Shown: positions 31,631-40,892 of the stretch, in pieces | Layout: each line of letters opens with the position of its first letter | Numbering within the stretch: the stretch's first letter is position 1 | NCBI GenBank assembly: GCA_003022905.1 | Contig: PXSE01000106.1 | Coordinates: 1 to 44,262, forward strand | DNA: 44,262 nucleotides | DNA from: Halobacteriales archaeon QS_9_68_42 | Lineage (GTDB): Archaea > Halobacteriota > Halobacteria > Halobacteriales > Haloarculaceae | Direction: 5' to 3' | Notes under the pieces: model-generated | What the model saw: only the letters and a program-made list of their open reading frames with translations | Database searches by the model: none | What the model was told of the DNA's origin: nothing | Translations under genes and position numbers: made by a program

Positions 31631-31668
31631 AGCGGAAGCCTCGCCCTTCAGGGCGGGGAGGAAGTCAA
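31631..31668 (+). repeat. Orphan right-end hairpin
   Basis: CCTCGCCC (31639-31646), TTCA, GGGCGGGG (31651-31658, one wobble pair), then AGGAAGTCAA. This is the right-end form seen at 485-514, but the gene immediately upstream is vapC rather than a transposase. It starts 10 bp after the vapC stop. Confidence 0.6.
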
Positions 31669-31683
31669 CGGCCGAGCCGCTTC

Positions 31684-32797
31684 TCACCAGGAGGCGCTGA
31701 TTGTCGACACGTTCGGGTGGTACCGCGTGCTGTACTCGCCCGTAGGCTCGGCGAACGCCTCGCCCAGCGCCTCCGCCTCCGGCGCCCTGCCATCGACATC
31801 CGACACAATCGCCTGCACCGTCCCCGCGTACTCCGAGACATCCATCCCGAACAGCAGCACGTCGAACGGTTCGATAGGCTCGAGATCCCGGTTCCCGTGG
31901 GGATAGCCAGCAAACTCGTGCCGCCCGCCGTTCACCTCCCCCGTCACGACCGGTGCATCCACCAACTCGTCGAGACACCACTGCACCGACTCCTCCTCGA
32001 CCACGCTGTCGTTCCTACCTGTGAGACGACCCACCGTCGGTGACAACGATTCATCCTGTTCGTCAGCCGTCTCGACGGCGACGATACCCCGCGACTGTTC
32101 ATCGCTCACGAAAATCCCCCGTCCAGACGCATTGTCCGTTCCTCGGTAGACCGTCACATCCCCATCATACTCTCCCGCCTTGTTGTCCTCGAGGACGTCT
32201 CGGACCGCGTCAGTATCGGCGCCGATAAAGTACGTCACGCTCGGTTTGTAGTAGTTGAGACCTCGTCGACGACGCGGGCGTCCTCCCGCTCGCCCTTCTC
32301 GGCCTGCAACCCACACTGCCGTTCCAGCTCCGGGCCGAGATCCGGGAAGGTGTCGAAAACGACGTACTCGGCAGCGTCGACGGCAATGAGGGCGCCGTAA
32401 ACGGGGGTTTCAGCACGTTGGCGCTCGGCGCACGCTGGAAGTTCCCCTGCGACGGCCGAAACGACCAGTTCTCGTTGCTGGTCGGCCCGAACTTCGGCAC
32501 CGTCTCACGGTTCTGGAAGTACCACTTCCAGTCGACTTTGGTGAACACCGCGTTGTCGGAGTACGCGCCGCCGGTCCCCTTCAGGTGAGGCCGCGGAAGC
32601 AGGTCCATGTAGAGCGGGGCCTCGACGTCGCGGGGGTCGTCCCGCGGTGTCGGCTCCGCCGTCTCGGTCGGCGTGGCTGTCGGCTCGGCCGTCTCAGCTG
32701 AGGCCGGGTCGTCGCCGCTGGCCCCGAACTCGTTGCATCCCGCGAGCCCGCCGGCCAGCGCCAGGGCGGTCGTCTGGAGGTAGCGTCGTCGACGCAT
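31684..32797 (-). pseudogene. Lipoprotein gene with two single-base frameshifts
   Basis: ATG 32797 starts a Tat-like lipoprotein signal (MRRRRYLQTTALALAGGLAG, then CNEFG) and a Thr/Glu/Pro linker. Three successive frames read as one protein: up to 'SANVLKPP' (about 32406); 'VYGALIAVDAAEYVVFDTFP' to 'DARVVDEV' (32402-32262); then 'LNYYKPSVTYFIGADTDAVR' to 'HPNVSTISASW' and the stop at 31684. The first slip is in a run of five C where six would restore the frame. The second needs one base near 32258-32262. A TATA-like TTTTTATAC (about 32824-32835) suits the start. Its 3' third is duplicated at 26606. Function unknown. Confidence 0.8.
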
Positions 32798-32942
32798 CGT
32801 CTGATTACTGTCTCCCACTCGTCAAGTATAAAAATAACCGGCTCCCGCGGACCTCTCTCCAGCTTTCGACTGGAAGGGTGCTGTTACTGTCCCTGAAATC
32901 CGAATCTTTAAGCAGTAGTGAGTAACAATTAGCAACAACACG

Positions 32943-33569
32943 ATGCCACGGTCGTACGCGATTAGCGAGTTCGCGGAGGAACTCGGCGTCCACCCAGAAA
33001 CCATCAAACGCTAGTGTCGAAGCGACAATCTCAATTACACCCGCACGCCCGGCGGCGACCGCCGCATCCCACACCGCGAGCTTCTCCGCCTTGCCGGCCA
33101 CGGCCGCCCCCAGGACCGCGTGGCTCTCTACTCCCGTGTCTCCAGTCACGAGCAGAAAGACAACGGCGACCTCGCCCGCCAACTTGACCGTCTCCGAGAC
33201 TACGCACACAACAACGAATGGTCAGTCGAGACCATCTACACCGACGTGGGCAGCGGCCTCAACGAGGATCGACGCGGCCTTAATCAACTCCTCGACGACG
33301 TACAAGACAGCGATTACGGCCGCATCCTCATCACCTACGAGGACAGATTCACTCGCTTTGGCTTCTCCTATCTTGAACGCCTCCTCGACCACCACGACGT
33401 CACCATCACCGTCATTGAAGACGAGACCGACAAGACCGCACAGGAAGAACTCGTCAACGACCTCATCAAGCTTGTCGCCAGCTTCTCCGACAAGCTTTAC
33501 GGAATGCGCTCCAACAAGAAACGACGGGTTGTCAGTGCCGTCGAAACCGAGGTGAACGCCGATGACTGA
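32943..33569 (+). pseudogene. tnpA: IS607-type serine recombinase TnpA with an in-frame nonsense codon
   Basis: ATG 32943 opens a MerR-like HTH ('AISEFAEELGVHPETIKR'). TAG at 33012-33014 replaces the Trp expected in 'KRWCRSDNLNYTRTPGGDRR', a TGG to TAG change. Beyond it the same frame continues unbroken through 'YTRTPGGDRRIPHRELLRL' and the serine recombinase domain. That domain has the nucleophile in 'VALYSRVSSHEQKDNGDLAR' (Ser of YSRVS), 'GSGLNEDRRGLNQLL', 'ILITYEDRFTRFGFSYLERL', and a C-terminal helix with 'GMRSNKKRRV'. A GTG at 33120 (VALYSRVS) could start the catalytic domain alone. tnpB overlaps the 3' end by 8 bp. Confidence 0.88.
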
Positions 33570-35388
33570 CCATCTCTCCCTTTCTCTCCGACTGCCGGAC
33601 ACTCACCACGCCGCATACAGACGGTTGGACGAACTTGTCCAACAGATCGCTACCCACATCCTCCACGACCACTGGACAGCCGACGAACTCGACGGCATCC
33701 ACGCGGCCAATCACCAAGCGTGGAAGTACTTCGACGAACACCAACCGTTCGACGACCTCGATGACGAAGCCGTGTACAGTGCCCTGTACGAGGAGACACC
33801 GCCGGCCGATTTCGAGCTGTACCTGCCGTCCCGCATCCGACGGTGCATCCTCCAGAAGATCGGTGGAACCCTGCGGAGCCACGCCGACCGCCGCGAAGCC
33901 TTCCAATCCATCCAATACGTCCTCCCCACGCACAAGATTCGACGCATCCATCGCCGCCGCATCAAGGAGGAACTGTGGGACGACGGCGAGTACCTCTCCA
34001 GCGGCTACATCGACATTCTCATCGACCAGCTCAACGCGCACTACGACCGGCACGGCCGGTATCCCGACTCGTATTTCGACCTACAAGACCCACCGGAGTA
34101 CGACGACGGTACGCTACCGTACTCCGCAGACGACGGCTCCACGAGCGGTCAAGCTGTCGAGTACAGTCGCGATGACACGGCGGATACGTTGTCGGTGAAG
34201 GTGAAGACACCGGACACCGTGACGCCGCAGACGCGCGGCGACTGGTCGTGGCACGAGCACGACCTCCCCACGTACGACGTCTTCAACGACCTCCACGATA
34301 TCGGCTCGATCTCCGCCCCCGAGTTCCAACCCGGGCGGCGGAAGAACGGCGACCGGATATACGAACTCGCCTTCCCCGTCAAGGTCGACGGCACTGACAC
34401 GAGTGATGAGATGGAGCGCGTGCTGGCGCTCGACGCGGGAATGCGAAAGGAGATGACCGCCGTCGTCGTTGACGAGACCGGCAAGCAGGTGTCGCGACCG
34501 CACTTCGTCCGATTCACCGACCGCGGCGGAATGCGCCGGCTTCACCGTGAACGGCAGAGGTTGAACGCTCGCTTGGCGGAACTCCGCCGGAAGGGACGCG
34601 CTCACACGGCCGAGTTCAAGCAGGTACAGGCCGAGTACGAGCGCGTCAACACCAAGCTGAGCAACAAGCGCGAGCAACTCGTTCACGACGTGGCGAATCA
34701 AGTCGTCGCGCTCGCCTTGGTGTACGACGTGGACGCCGTGGTTCACGAGGACTTGCGGTCGCTCTCCCCGCCGTCGGGAGAGGGCGGGTTGTCGTGGGAG
34801 CTGTCGTCATGGGCGCGGCGGGAGATTATCGAAAAAATCGAGTACCGCGCCGACTACATTGGCGTTGCCGTAGAGCGAGTGTTCCCGAAGGGGACGAGTC
34901 GCGTGTGTCCGCGGTGCGGTGGAGCGGGGCACACCTGCAAGTCGCCTGACCACCACGAGGAGGTGTGGTGGGGTGGGCACTTCCGGTGCGACAACGTCCG
35001 GTGCGAGTTCCAAGGTGATCGGGATTACGTTGCGGCGGTGAACGTGGCCCGCGTGTTCTTCAGCGACGGTGCCGGGCTAGACCACGGTTTCACATCCTCC
35101 TATACGGAGGATGCTGAAATCGTGCTAGCTGACCGTTCCGCTGGTGAGCGAAGCGATGCTTCGCAATCCACGTCAGAACTCGTTTCTGACGCTGGCACGC
35201 GGCTCGCGTTCGGGCGTGGCGTTGTTGCCTACGAGCCCGAGCAGGCACGGGCGACCGCTGGTAGCGGGTCGGCCCGCGTGGCACCCGCTGTCGCCCTGTC
35301 GGAGTCGAATGCGGATGGTAGTGATGGGTGTGGCCCAGCCACCCGTCGGTACACCCGGTTCCAGCGGGTCACCGCCGAACACTGCTGA
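33562..35388 (+). CDS. tnpB: TnpB of the IS607-type element, unusually long
   Basis: 608 residues, clearly longer than the ~400 of the IS200/IS605 copy. There is a ~200-residue N-terminal part ('LSLRLPDTHHAAYRRLDELV', 'YLPSRIRRCILQKIGGTLRS'). RuvC-like acids are Asp near 292 (VLALDAGMRKEMTAV), Glu near 396 (DAVVHEDLRSLSPPSG) and Asp near 488 (GDRDYVAAVNVARVF). A zinc finger (RVCPRCGGAGHTC and HFRCDNVRCEF) is present, and a ~110-residue Ser/Ala/Glu-rich tail follows. All nuclease residues are intact although its tnpA is interrupted. ATG 33562 overlaps the tnpA stop, as usual in this family. Confidence 0.9.
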   Translation: MTDHLSLSLRLPDTHHAAYRRLDELVQQIATHILHDHWTADELDGIHAANHQAWKYFDEHQPFDDLDDEAVYSALYEETPPADFELYLPSRIRRCILQKIGGTLRSHADRREAFQSIQYVLPTHKIRRIHRRRIKEELWDDGEYLSSGYIDILIDQLNAHYDRHGRYPDSYFDLQDPPEYDDGTLPYSADDGSTSGQAVEYSRDDTADTLSVKVKTPDTVTPQTRGDWSWHEHDLPTYDVFNDLHDIGSISAPEFQPGRRKNGDRIYELAFPVKVDGTDTSDEMERVLALDAGMRKEMTAVVVDETGKQVSRPHFVRFTDRGGMRRLHRERQRLNARLAELRRKGRAHTAEFKQVQAEYERVNTKLSNKREQLVHDVANQVVALALVYDVDAVVHEDLRSLSPPSGEGGLSWELSSWARREIIEKIEYRADYIGVAVERVFPKGTSRVCPRCGGAGHTCKSPDHHEEVWWGGHFRCDNVRCEFQGDRDYVAAVNVARVFFSDGAGLDHGFTSSYTEDAEIVLADRSAGERSDASQSTSELVSDAGTRLAFGRGVVAYEPEQARATAGSGSARVAPAVALSESNADGSDGCGPATRRYTRFQRVTAEHC

Positions 35389-35420
35389 AAATAGGAACGG
35401 TTCTATTAGCCGTCGGCCGA

Positions 35421-36106
35421 ATGGAGGGTATGGACCTCCACGTCCTCGACAGAGGCCGCATTCACTCGGACCTGAACTTCGCCTTGGACGGGACGGCCGT
35501 CGCCACCCGCAGCGACCGCAACCCGGACTTGGAGTACGCCGAGTTCGCCGTCTGGAACCTGCTCATCGACCACCCCGAGGCGACGGTCCTGTGGGACACC
35601 GGCTCGCACCCGGAAGCGGCCGACGGCCACTGGCCCGCGCCGGCCTACGAGGCGTTCGCCCACCCGGACGCCGACGAGCGGGACCTCGAGACCGCGCTGG
35701 GAGAGGTCGGCTATAGGGTGGAGGACGTCGACATGGTCGTCCAGTCGCACCTGCACCTGGACCACGCCGGCGGGCTCTACCACTTCGAGGGGACCGACGT
35801 GCCGGTGTACGTCCACCGGCGGGAGCTGGAACCGGCGTCGAGTTACTGCACGTCCCCGGCCACACGCCGGGACTGCTGGGCGCGCTCATTGAGCGGGAGG
35901 GCGACAGCGTGCTCGTCGCGGGCGACGCGGCGTTCCTCGAGGCCAACTACGAGGACGGCCGCTCGATGGGCGTCAGCCTCCTGTACGACTCGCGGGCCGC
36001 CGCCGAGAGCATCGAGTTCCTGCAGGATGTCGAGCGCCGCTACGACGCCCGGGTGGTCTACGGCCACGACGCCGAGCAGTTCGAGCGCATCCGCGAGGGC
36101 CTCTAG
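35421..36106 (+). pseudogene. Metallo-beta-lactamase-fold hydrolase (lactonase-like), interrupted by an internal deletion
   Basis: From ATG 35421 (a TATA-like AAAATAG sits 28 nt upstream) the protein reads 'NLLIDHPEATVLWDTGSHPE' and the metal motif H110-L-H112-L-D114-H115 in 'VVQSHLHLDHAGGLYHF', to 'VYVHRREL' (about 35828). From 35834 another frame continues 'GVELLHVPGHTPGLLGALIE', 'VLVAGDAAFLEANYEDG' and 'VVYGHDAEQFERIREGL', with the further metal ligands His (GHTPG), Asp (AGDAAF) and His (YGHD). The block normally between these, some 35-45 residues in AHL-lactonase-like relatives, is missing and the frame is broken. The stop overlaps the convergent gene's stop. Confidence 0.85.
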
Positions 36107-36663
36107 CGGGAGCGCCAGCCCTCGGGGGCCTCGGAGTCGTCGGGCGCCTGGACCCGGACCCGGTCGGACTCGAGGTCGATGCGGCCGTCGAAGGCCTGTT
36201 CAAAGGTGTGGACCGTCTGCTCGTCGTGGGCGCTCGGGGTCATCACGAACAGTCCAAGGCCGTCACTCCGACCGATGTGGGCGGTGAGGACGCTCAGGAA
36301 CCTGAACACAGTGGCCTCCTCGGCGTAGTACAGAAGCGTCGAGACCGAGTCGACCGCAAGCACCGGCTCGTCGGCGGCCCTGAGGAACTCCGAGACCGGC
36401 ATCGAGACGCCGGTGAGGTCGCCCGGCGAGCCGACGCTTGCGGTGCGTTCGGACTCGGTGGGCGTGCAGTCGACGAACGAGGAGACCGACTCCAACGCCG
36501 ACCGGGGCGTCCGGTCGAGCCCCCGGGTCGCGCCGACGAGCAGCGTCTCGCCGTCCCGCTTGCTTCCGACCTCGTCGACGAACGAGGTCGTCCCCGATAG
36601 CGGCGGGGCGTACACGATGTAGCTGCCGACCGCCTCGGCGAGCCATTCGTCGATGTCGACCAC
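36103..36663 (-). CDS. RecA-superfamily-like protein without canonical P-loop (DUF7504-type)
   Basis: 186 residues. 'YIVYAPPLSGTTSFVDEVGS' occupies the Walker A position but is degenerate (PPLSGTTS, no GK), followed by 'ETLLVGATRGLDRTPRSALE', 'PVLAVDSVSTLLYYAEEATV' (Walker B-like strand), 'RFLSVLTAHIGRSDGLGLFV' and an acidic C-terminal strand set. This matches the RecA/KaiC-derived small proteins common near haloarchaeal signalling genes (remembered as DUF7504; unverified). It is probably a regulatory, non-ATPase or weak nucleotide-binding protein. It follows the RND gene on the same strand by 5 bp in reverse order, so it is upstream and co-directional with it. Confidence 0.78.
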   Translation of the reverse strand: MVDIDEWLAEAVGSYIVYAPPLSGTTSFVDEVGSKRDGETLLVGATRGLDRTPRSALESVSSFVDCTPTESERTASVGSPGDLTGVSMPVSEFLRAADEPVLAVDSVSTLLYYAEEATVFRFLSVLTAHIGRSDGLGLFVMTPSAHDEQTVHTFEQAFDGRIDLESDRVRVQAPDDSEAPEGWRSR

Positions 36664-36668
36664 GAGAA

Positions 36669-39076
36669 TCAGTTACGTCCCCCGGCCGATAGCCGTTTCG
36701 CCGTTTTCGGCTCCGTGACTCGCGCCCACAGCATCAGCACCGACGGAAGGACGTACAGCGACGCCAGGTACGAGTAGAAGACGCTGAGCGCCGTCAGCAG
36801 GCCGAACTGGCCGATGGCGGGGAACAGCGACAGCACCAGCACGCCGATGCCGAAGACGGTGGTGAGCATGCTGCCCGTCAGGGCGCCGCCAGTGCCGACG
36901 ACCGTCCGGTCCAGCGTCTCGTAGCGGTCCCGCTCGCGCTCGAGGAACTCGTCGGCGAACCGGTGGGTGATGTGGACCGAGTAGTCGATGCCGAGGCCGA
37001 TGGTGATGGCGAGGATGGTCGCGGTGAAGGCGTTGAACGAGAGGCCGAACAGCCGCATCGACCCGGCGACCAGCGAGACGGCGACCAGTATCGGCACGAC
37101 GTTGGCGACGCCGAGCGACGGCCGGCCCAATAGCAGCCAGTAGATGGCCACGAGAAAAACGGCCGCCCCGCCGAGCGCAACGACGAGGCTGACGAGGGCG
37201 GACTCGAGGATGACCGACGAGATGGCCGCGAACACGACGGTGCCCCCGGTGGCCGTCGCCGCGAACCGCTGGCGGTCCGCGAGCGTCCGGGCGTCCGCCG
37301 TCACCTCCTGCTGTGTGGCGTCGGCCTCCACCGTGTAGACGACGCGAGGTTCCGGTCGGGAATCCCGTTGCTGTCGGCGTCGTTGCGCTCGACGAGGCGG
37401 CGGAACTCGGGATCGCGGGCGGCGTGGTCCTCGATGACGGTCACGATGCTTGTCGCCTCGGCCTGCCGGTCGTCGGCGACGACGGAGGCCGGCGGGTCCC
37501 GGCCCGCCCGCCGGACGGATTCCAGTGACGAACCCCGCTCCATGGACCCCTCGACGTACACCGTGACGGTGTCGGACTGACCGGACTCGAAGTTGTCCTC
37601 GAGGAAGTTCAGCGTCGCCGTCACGGTGTACTCGCCGGGCGCGAACGGCTCCGGCAGGGCGTCGTAGTAGTCCGGCTGCTCGGCCGGCGGCAGGAAGTCC
37701 TCCGTCCCGAAGGAGGTGTCGACGCCGGTGGCGTAGGCCCCCGAGGCGCCGCTGACGAGGAGGAGCGCGACGACGAACGCCAGCGGCGCGGTCCGGGCGA
37801 CGCTCCCGCCGACGCCCTGGACGCGGGCGAGCGCCGACCCGCCGGCGCCGAGCGGCCGCGTCGAGAACGTCGGTATCGGGTACCGCTCGCGGACGTGGTC
37901 GAGTTTCACCTTCGCGGCCGGCAGGAAGACGCCGAACACGGCGAAAGTGAATACGATGCCGACGGCGGCGACAATGCCGAACTGCCGGATTGGCGGCAGT
38001 TCGCTCACCAGGTTCGCGCCGAAGCCGATGACGGTGGTCCCCGTCACGATGAAGAAGGCAACCAGCACCTGGTCGGTCGTCCGGGACATCGACTCGTCGA
38101 TGCCGTACCCCTCCTCGCGCTCCTCCCGGTAGCGGTTGACCGCGTGGATGCCGAAGTCGATACCGACCGCCAGCAGCAGCGGCGGCACCGCGATGAGCAC
38201 CTGGCTGAACGGGATGCCCGCGAGCCCCATGAAGCCGAGCGTCCACACCAGCGCCATCAGGAGCGCGACGACGCCCAACAGCAGGTCCGCGAGGTCGCGG
38301 TAGGCGACCGCGAGGAACAGCGTGATGAGAAGCACCGCCGCCGGAACGACAATGGCCAGTGTGTCGTTGATGACGGCGGCGAACTCCGCGGAGATAACCC
38401 CGGCGCCGAACACGCGGATGTCGCCGCCGACGGCGTCGGCGATGGCGGCGGCCTCCTCCTGTATCGGGGTCAGGGGGCTGGACCCGCCCTGTCCGGCGCT
38501 GCCGCCACCGGCCTCAGGTACGTCGTGTGAAACGACGCCGATGGTTGCCGACGCCGAGGCCGACCCGCGGTCGAAGTCCTCCGACAGCAGGCCACGGAAC
38601 CGGGGGTTCGACTCGTCGGCGGCCCGCACCGCCTGCCGTATCTCGCCGTCGGTCGCGCCCTCGATGGCGCGCTGCTGGGCGGCCGGCGTCTCCGCGCCCG
38701 GGTCCAGCTGCCGGGCGACGATGGCCGCCGCACTGGAGGTGCTCTCGACGCGCATCCCCGGGCGCTCTCGCATTCGTTCCTGGACCTCCAGCATCCGGAG
38801 CATCGCCGGCCGCGAGAGAACGTTCTCGCTGCGCTGAATCAGCTGGGTACTGCCGCCGCCGGACCCGAACGTCGGGGTGAACTTCGCATTGACTTGGTCG
38901 AGGGCCTCCTGTGCGGGGACGTCCTCGGTGAACTGTTGGGTGCCGGCCGACGTGGAGACGCTGCCGACGCCGAGTGCGAACAGCCCGGTCACGAGCAGGA
39001 ACGCGACGATGACCGTCCCCGGGCGACCGGTGACGTAGGCGTCGACCCGGTCGATGTAGGGCTGGTAGTCGACCAT
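36669..39076 (-). pseudogene. RND/MMPL-family transporter, interrupted by an internal deletion
   Basis: ATG 39076 begins 'MVDYQPYIDRVDAYVTGRPG'. The first half has one TM helix, a large exterior domain and a 5-6 helix MMPL block with 'LLLAVGIDFGIHAVNRYREE'. A second exterior domain runs to 'NDADSNGIPDRNLA' (about 37346), where the frame breaks. It resumes one frame over with 'RVVYTVEADATQQEV' and the second MMPL block ('AITIGLGIDYSVHITHRFAD') to the stop at 36669. Both halves are otherwise intact, so one internal block (perhaps 25 residues) is missing. The start directly follows the COG1361 gene stop (TAGATG). It would export a lipid or drug-like substrate. Confidence 0.85.
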
Positions 39077-40687
39077 CTACCGGCGGCGGACCCCGAGCGC
39101 GACCAGCGGGACGGCCACTAGGGCGGCAACGAGCGCCCCGAACGGCGGGATGAACCCGAACAGGCCGCCGCCGGACTCGACGACCGTGACCGGCCGCCGG
39201 TAGCTCTTCGAGAGCCGGGTCTCGCCGCCGTCGTCGACGTACTGGAAGTCGACCGACACCGGGTACCCCTTCGTCATCGCGGAGCCGGACGCCGACACGC
39301 GGAAGGCGATGTCGGCGGTCTCGCCGGGGGCCAGCGAGGCGACGTATGCCTCGTCGTCGGCCGCAGACAGCGGACTCGAGGTGAACAGTTTCGCCGAGAC
39401 GTCGGTGACCGTCGCCTCGCGCTGATTGGTCACGGAGACGACGACCCGGTCCGTCCCGCCGGCTGTGACGGTCGCGTTCCCCGTCTCGACGGCGAAGTCG
39501 TCCCGCTGTGGACCGACGTCGACCTGGAACCGAACCGGGTCGACCGTCTCGATGTCGCCATCCGGGGTCTCGTACTCGGTCGAAAGCGTGAACTGCCGCG
39601 TGCCGGCGCGGGCGGCGTCGGCGGCCTCGACGTCGAACGCCACCTCGGCGGACTCGCCGGGGGCGAGGTCATCGAGGGCGGCCTCCGGTTCGAGTACTTC
39701 GACGTTCCGGGAGGGCGGTTCGAGCGTCGCCACGGGGTCCTCGAGCGTCGCGGGGCCCTCGTTGACAACGGTCGCCCGGACCGTCCCCTCCTCGGAGACC
39801 CGGAGCGTCGACTCGGTGCCCTCGACCGCGACCGACTGCTCGGCGCGGGGCGTCACCGCCAGCGTGGGGCCGCGGTCGGTCCCAGCCAGCCCCTCGTCGT
39901 CCTCGAAGGACACCGTCGCGTCGACGGGGTAGGGTCGTCGGGTCGCCTCGGCGCCGAACGCGACGCCGTACTCCAGGGTCGCGGTCTCGCCGGGTTCGAT
40001 GCGGCCGACGGCGGCGACGGCCCGCCCGCCGCCCTCGAAGGTGACCCGTTCGCTCCGGGACTCCAGCGCGACGGTGACGGCGCTGGCCGTCTCACTGCCA
40101 ACGTTCTCGAGTTCGACGGTCGTGGTCCCGGAGCCGCCGACCTGCGCGTCGGCGTCGACGCTACGGACGGCGAACCGGGGGTCGTCCTCGACGACCACCG
40201 TCACCTGCCGAGTGACGGTCCGGGTGCGCTCGCTCGTCGAAAAGAGGCTCGGGTACACCCGGTCGGTGTAGGAGTACTCCAGTTCCACCGTCAGGTCGTA
40301 GCTACCGGGGTCGACGTCCTCGGGCACCACCAGCTCGACGGCCGCGTTGCGCGGCCGGTTCTCCGTCACGGACCCGACCGACTGCTCGCCGCTCGTGACC
40401 CGCACCGGAGCGTCGTCGGCCTCGACGTCGACCCGGACGTCCCGTGCGGTGGTCACGACCTCCCGGGACGGCGGAACCCCTTCGCTGACCTCGCCGTCGT
40501 TCGACACTTGTACGGTGAATTGGGTCCGTTCGCCCGGCGACACCGTCGGCGACGGCGCGAATGCGTCCAGGCCCGGCTGGCCGCCGTACCCCGAGGTCCG
40601 CTGGTCGCTCTGTGCGGCGGCGACGCCCGCAAAGGAACTGACGGCAAGCAGCACGACGGCGGCGAGAACGGCAGCGTTACGCCGCAT
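39077..40687 (-). CDS. Secreted COG1361-type protein with Ig-like (NEW3/CARDB-like) repeats
   Basis: 536 residues from ATG 40687. A Sec signal peptide (MRRNAAVLAAVVLLAVSSFA, GVAAAQ) is followed by four to five beta-sandwich repeats, each with an 'LENVGSETASAVTVALES'- or 'VVNEGPATLEDPVATLEP'-like strand and an 'EPGETATLEY' or 'APGESAEVAFDVEA' turn. A C-terminal membrane helix with basic end (FGALVAALVAVPLVALGVRRR) follows. It is anchored at the outer face of the membrane. Starts at 40732 and 40786 are in frame but lack a signal peptide at the N-terminus. Directly upstream of, and touching, the RND gene, so it likely acts as the transporter's exterior partner. Confidence 0.85.
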   Translation of the reverse strand: MRRNAAVLAAVVLLAVSSFAGVAAAQSDQRTSGYGGQPGLDAFAPSPTVSPGERTQFTVQVSNDGEVSEGVPPSREVVTTARDVRVDVEADDAPVRVTSGEQSVGSVTENRPRNAAVELVVPEDVDPGSYDLTVELEYSYTDRVYPSLFSTSERTRTVTRQVTVVVEDDPRFAVRSVDADAQVGGSGTTTVELENVGSETASAVTVALESRSERVTFEGGGRAVAAVGRIEPGETATLEYGVAFGAEATRRPYPVDATVSFEDDEGLAGTDRGPTLAVTPRAEQSVAVEGTESTLRVSEEGTVRATVVNEGPATLEDPVATLEPPSRNVEVLEPEAALDDLAPGESAEVAFDVEAADAARAGTRQFTLSTEYETPDGDIETVDPVRFQVDVGPQRDDFAVETGNATVTAGGTDRVVVSVTNQREATVTDVSAKLFTSSPLSAADDEAYVASLAPGETADIAFRVSASGSAMTKGYPVSVDFQYVDDGGETRLSKSYRRPVTVVESGGGLFGFIPPFGALVAALVAVPLVALGVRRR

Positions 40688-40807
40688 CCGCCCGCCCCCC
40701 GCGGCCGCGGTCCGTTTCGTTGGGTCGCCCATCGAGGCCCCACCTGCCGTCCCGTCGGAGGGACGCCGGCCCCTGCAATGGCTCATCGCTCATTGTCCGG
40801 ACGTGAA

Positions 40808-40838
40808 TCCACGAATGCATAAAACCTTTGTTCGTGGA
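40808..40838. promoter_or_regulatory. Divergent operator for the TetR-controlled transporter genes
   Basis: TCCACGAA (40808-40815) and TTCGTGGA (40831-40838) are perfect 8-bp inverted arms with a 15-bp spacer. The spacer contains the AT-rich ATAAAAC serving as TATA on one strand and TTTTATGC on the other. The site lies between the COG1361-RND operon (minus) and the TetR gene (plus), where TetR-family repressors bind. Confidence 0.6.
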
Positions 40839-40892
40839 CTCTTTCGCGGGGAACGTGCACCGAGCGACCGAGGGCCGGCGAGGGGTGGCACC

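Noticed and set aside
40677..40794. 38-codon frame (MSDEPLQGPASLRR) in the COG1361 leader
   Set aside because: It sits near the predicted transcription start, but composition is Arg/Gly-rich and there is no independent support for translation.
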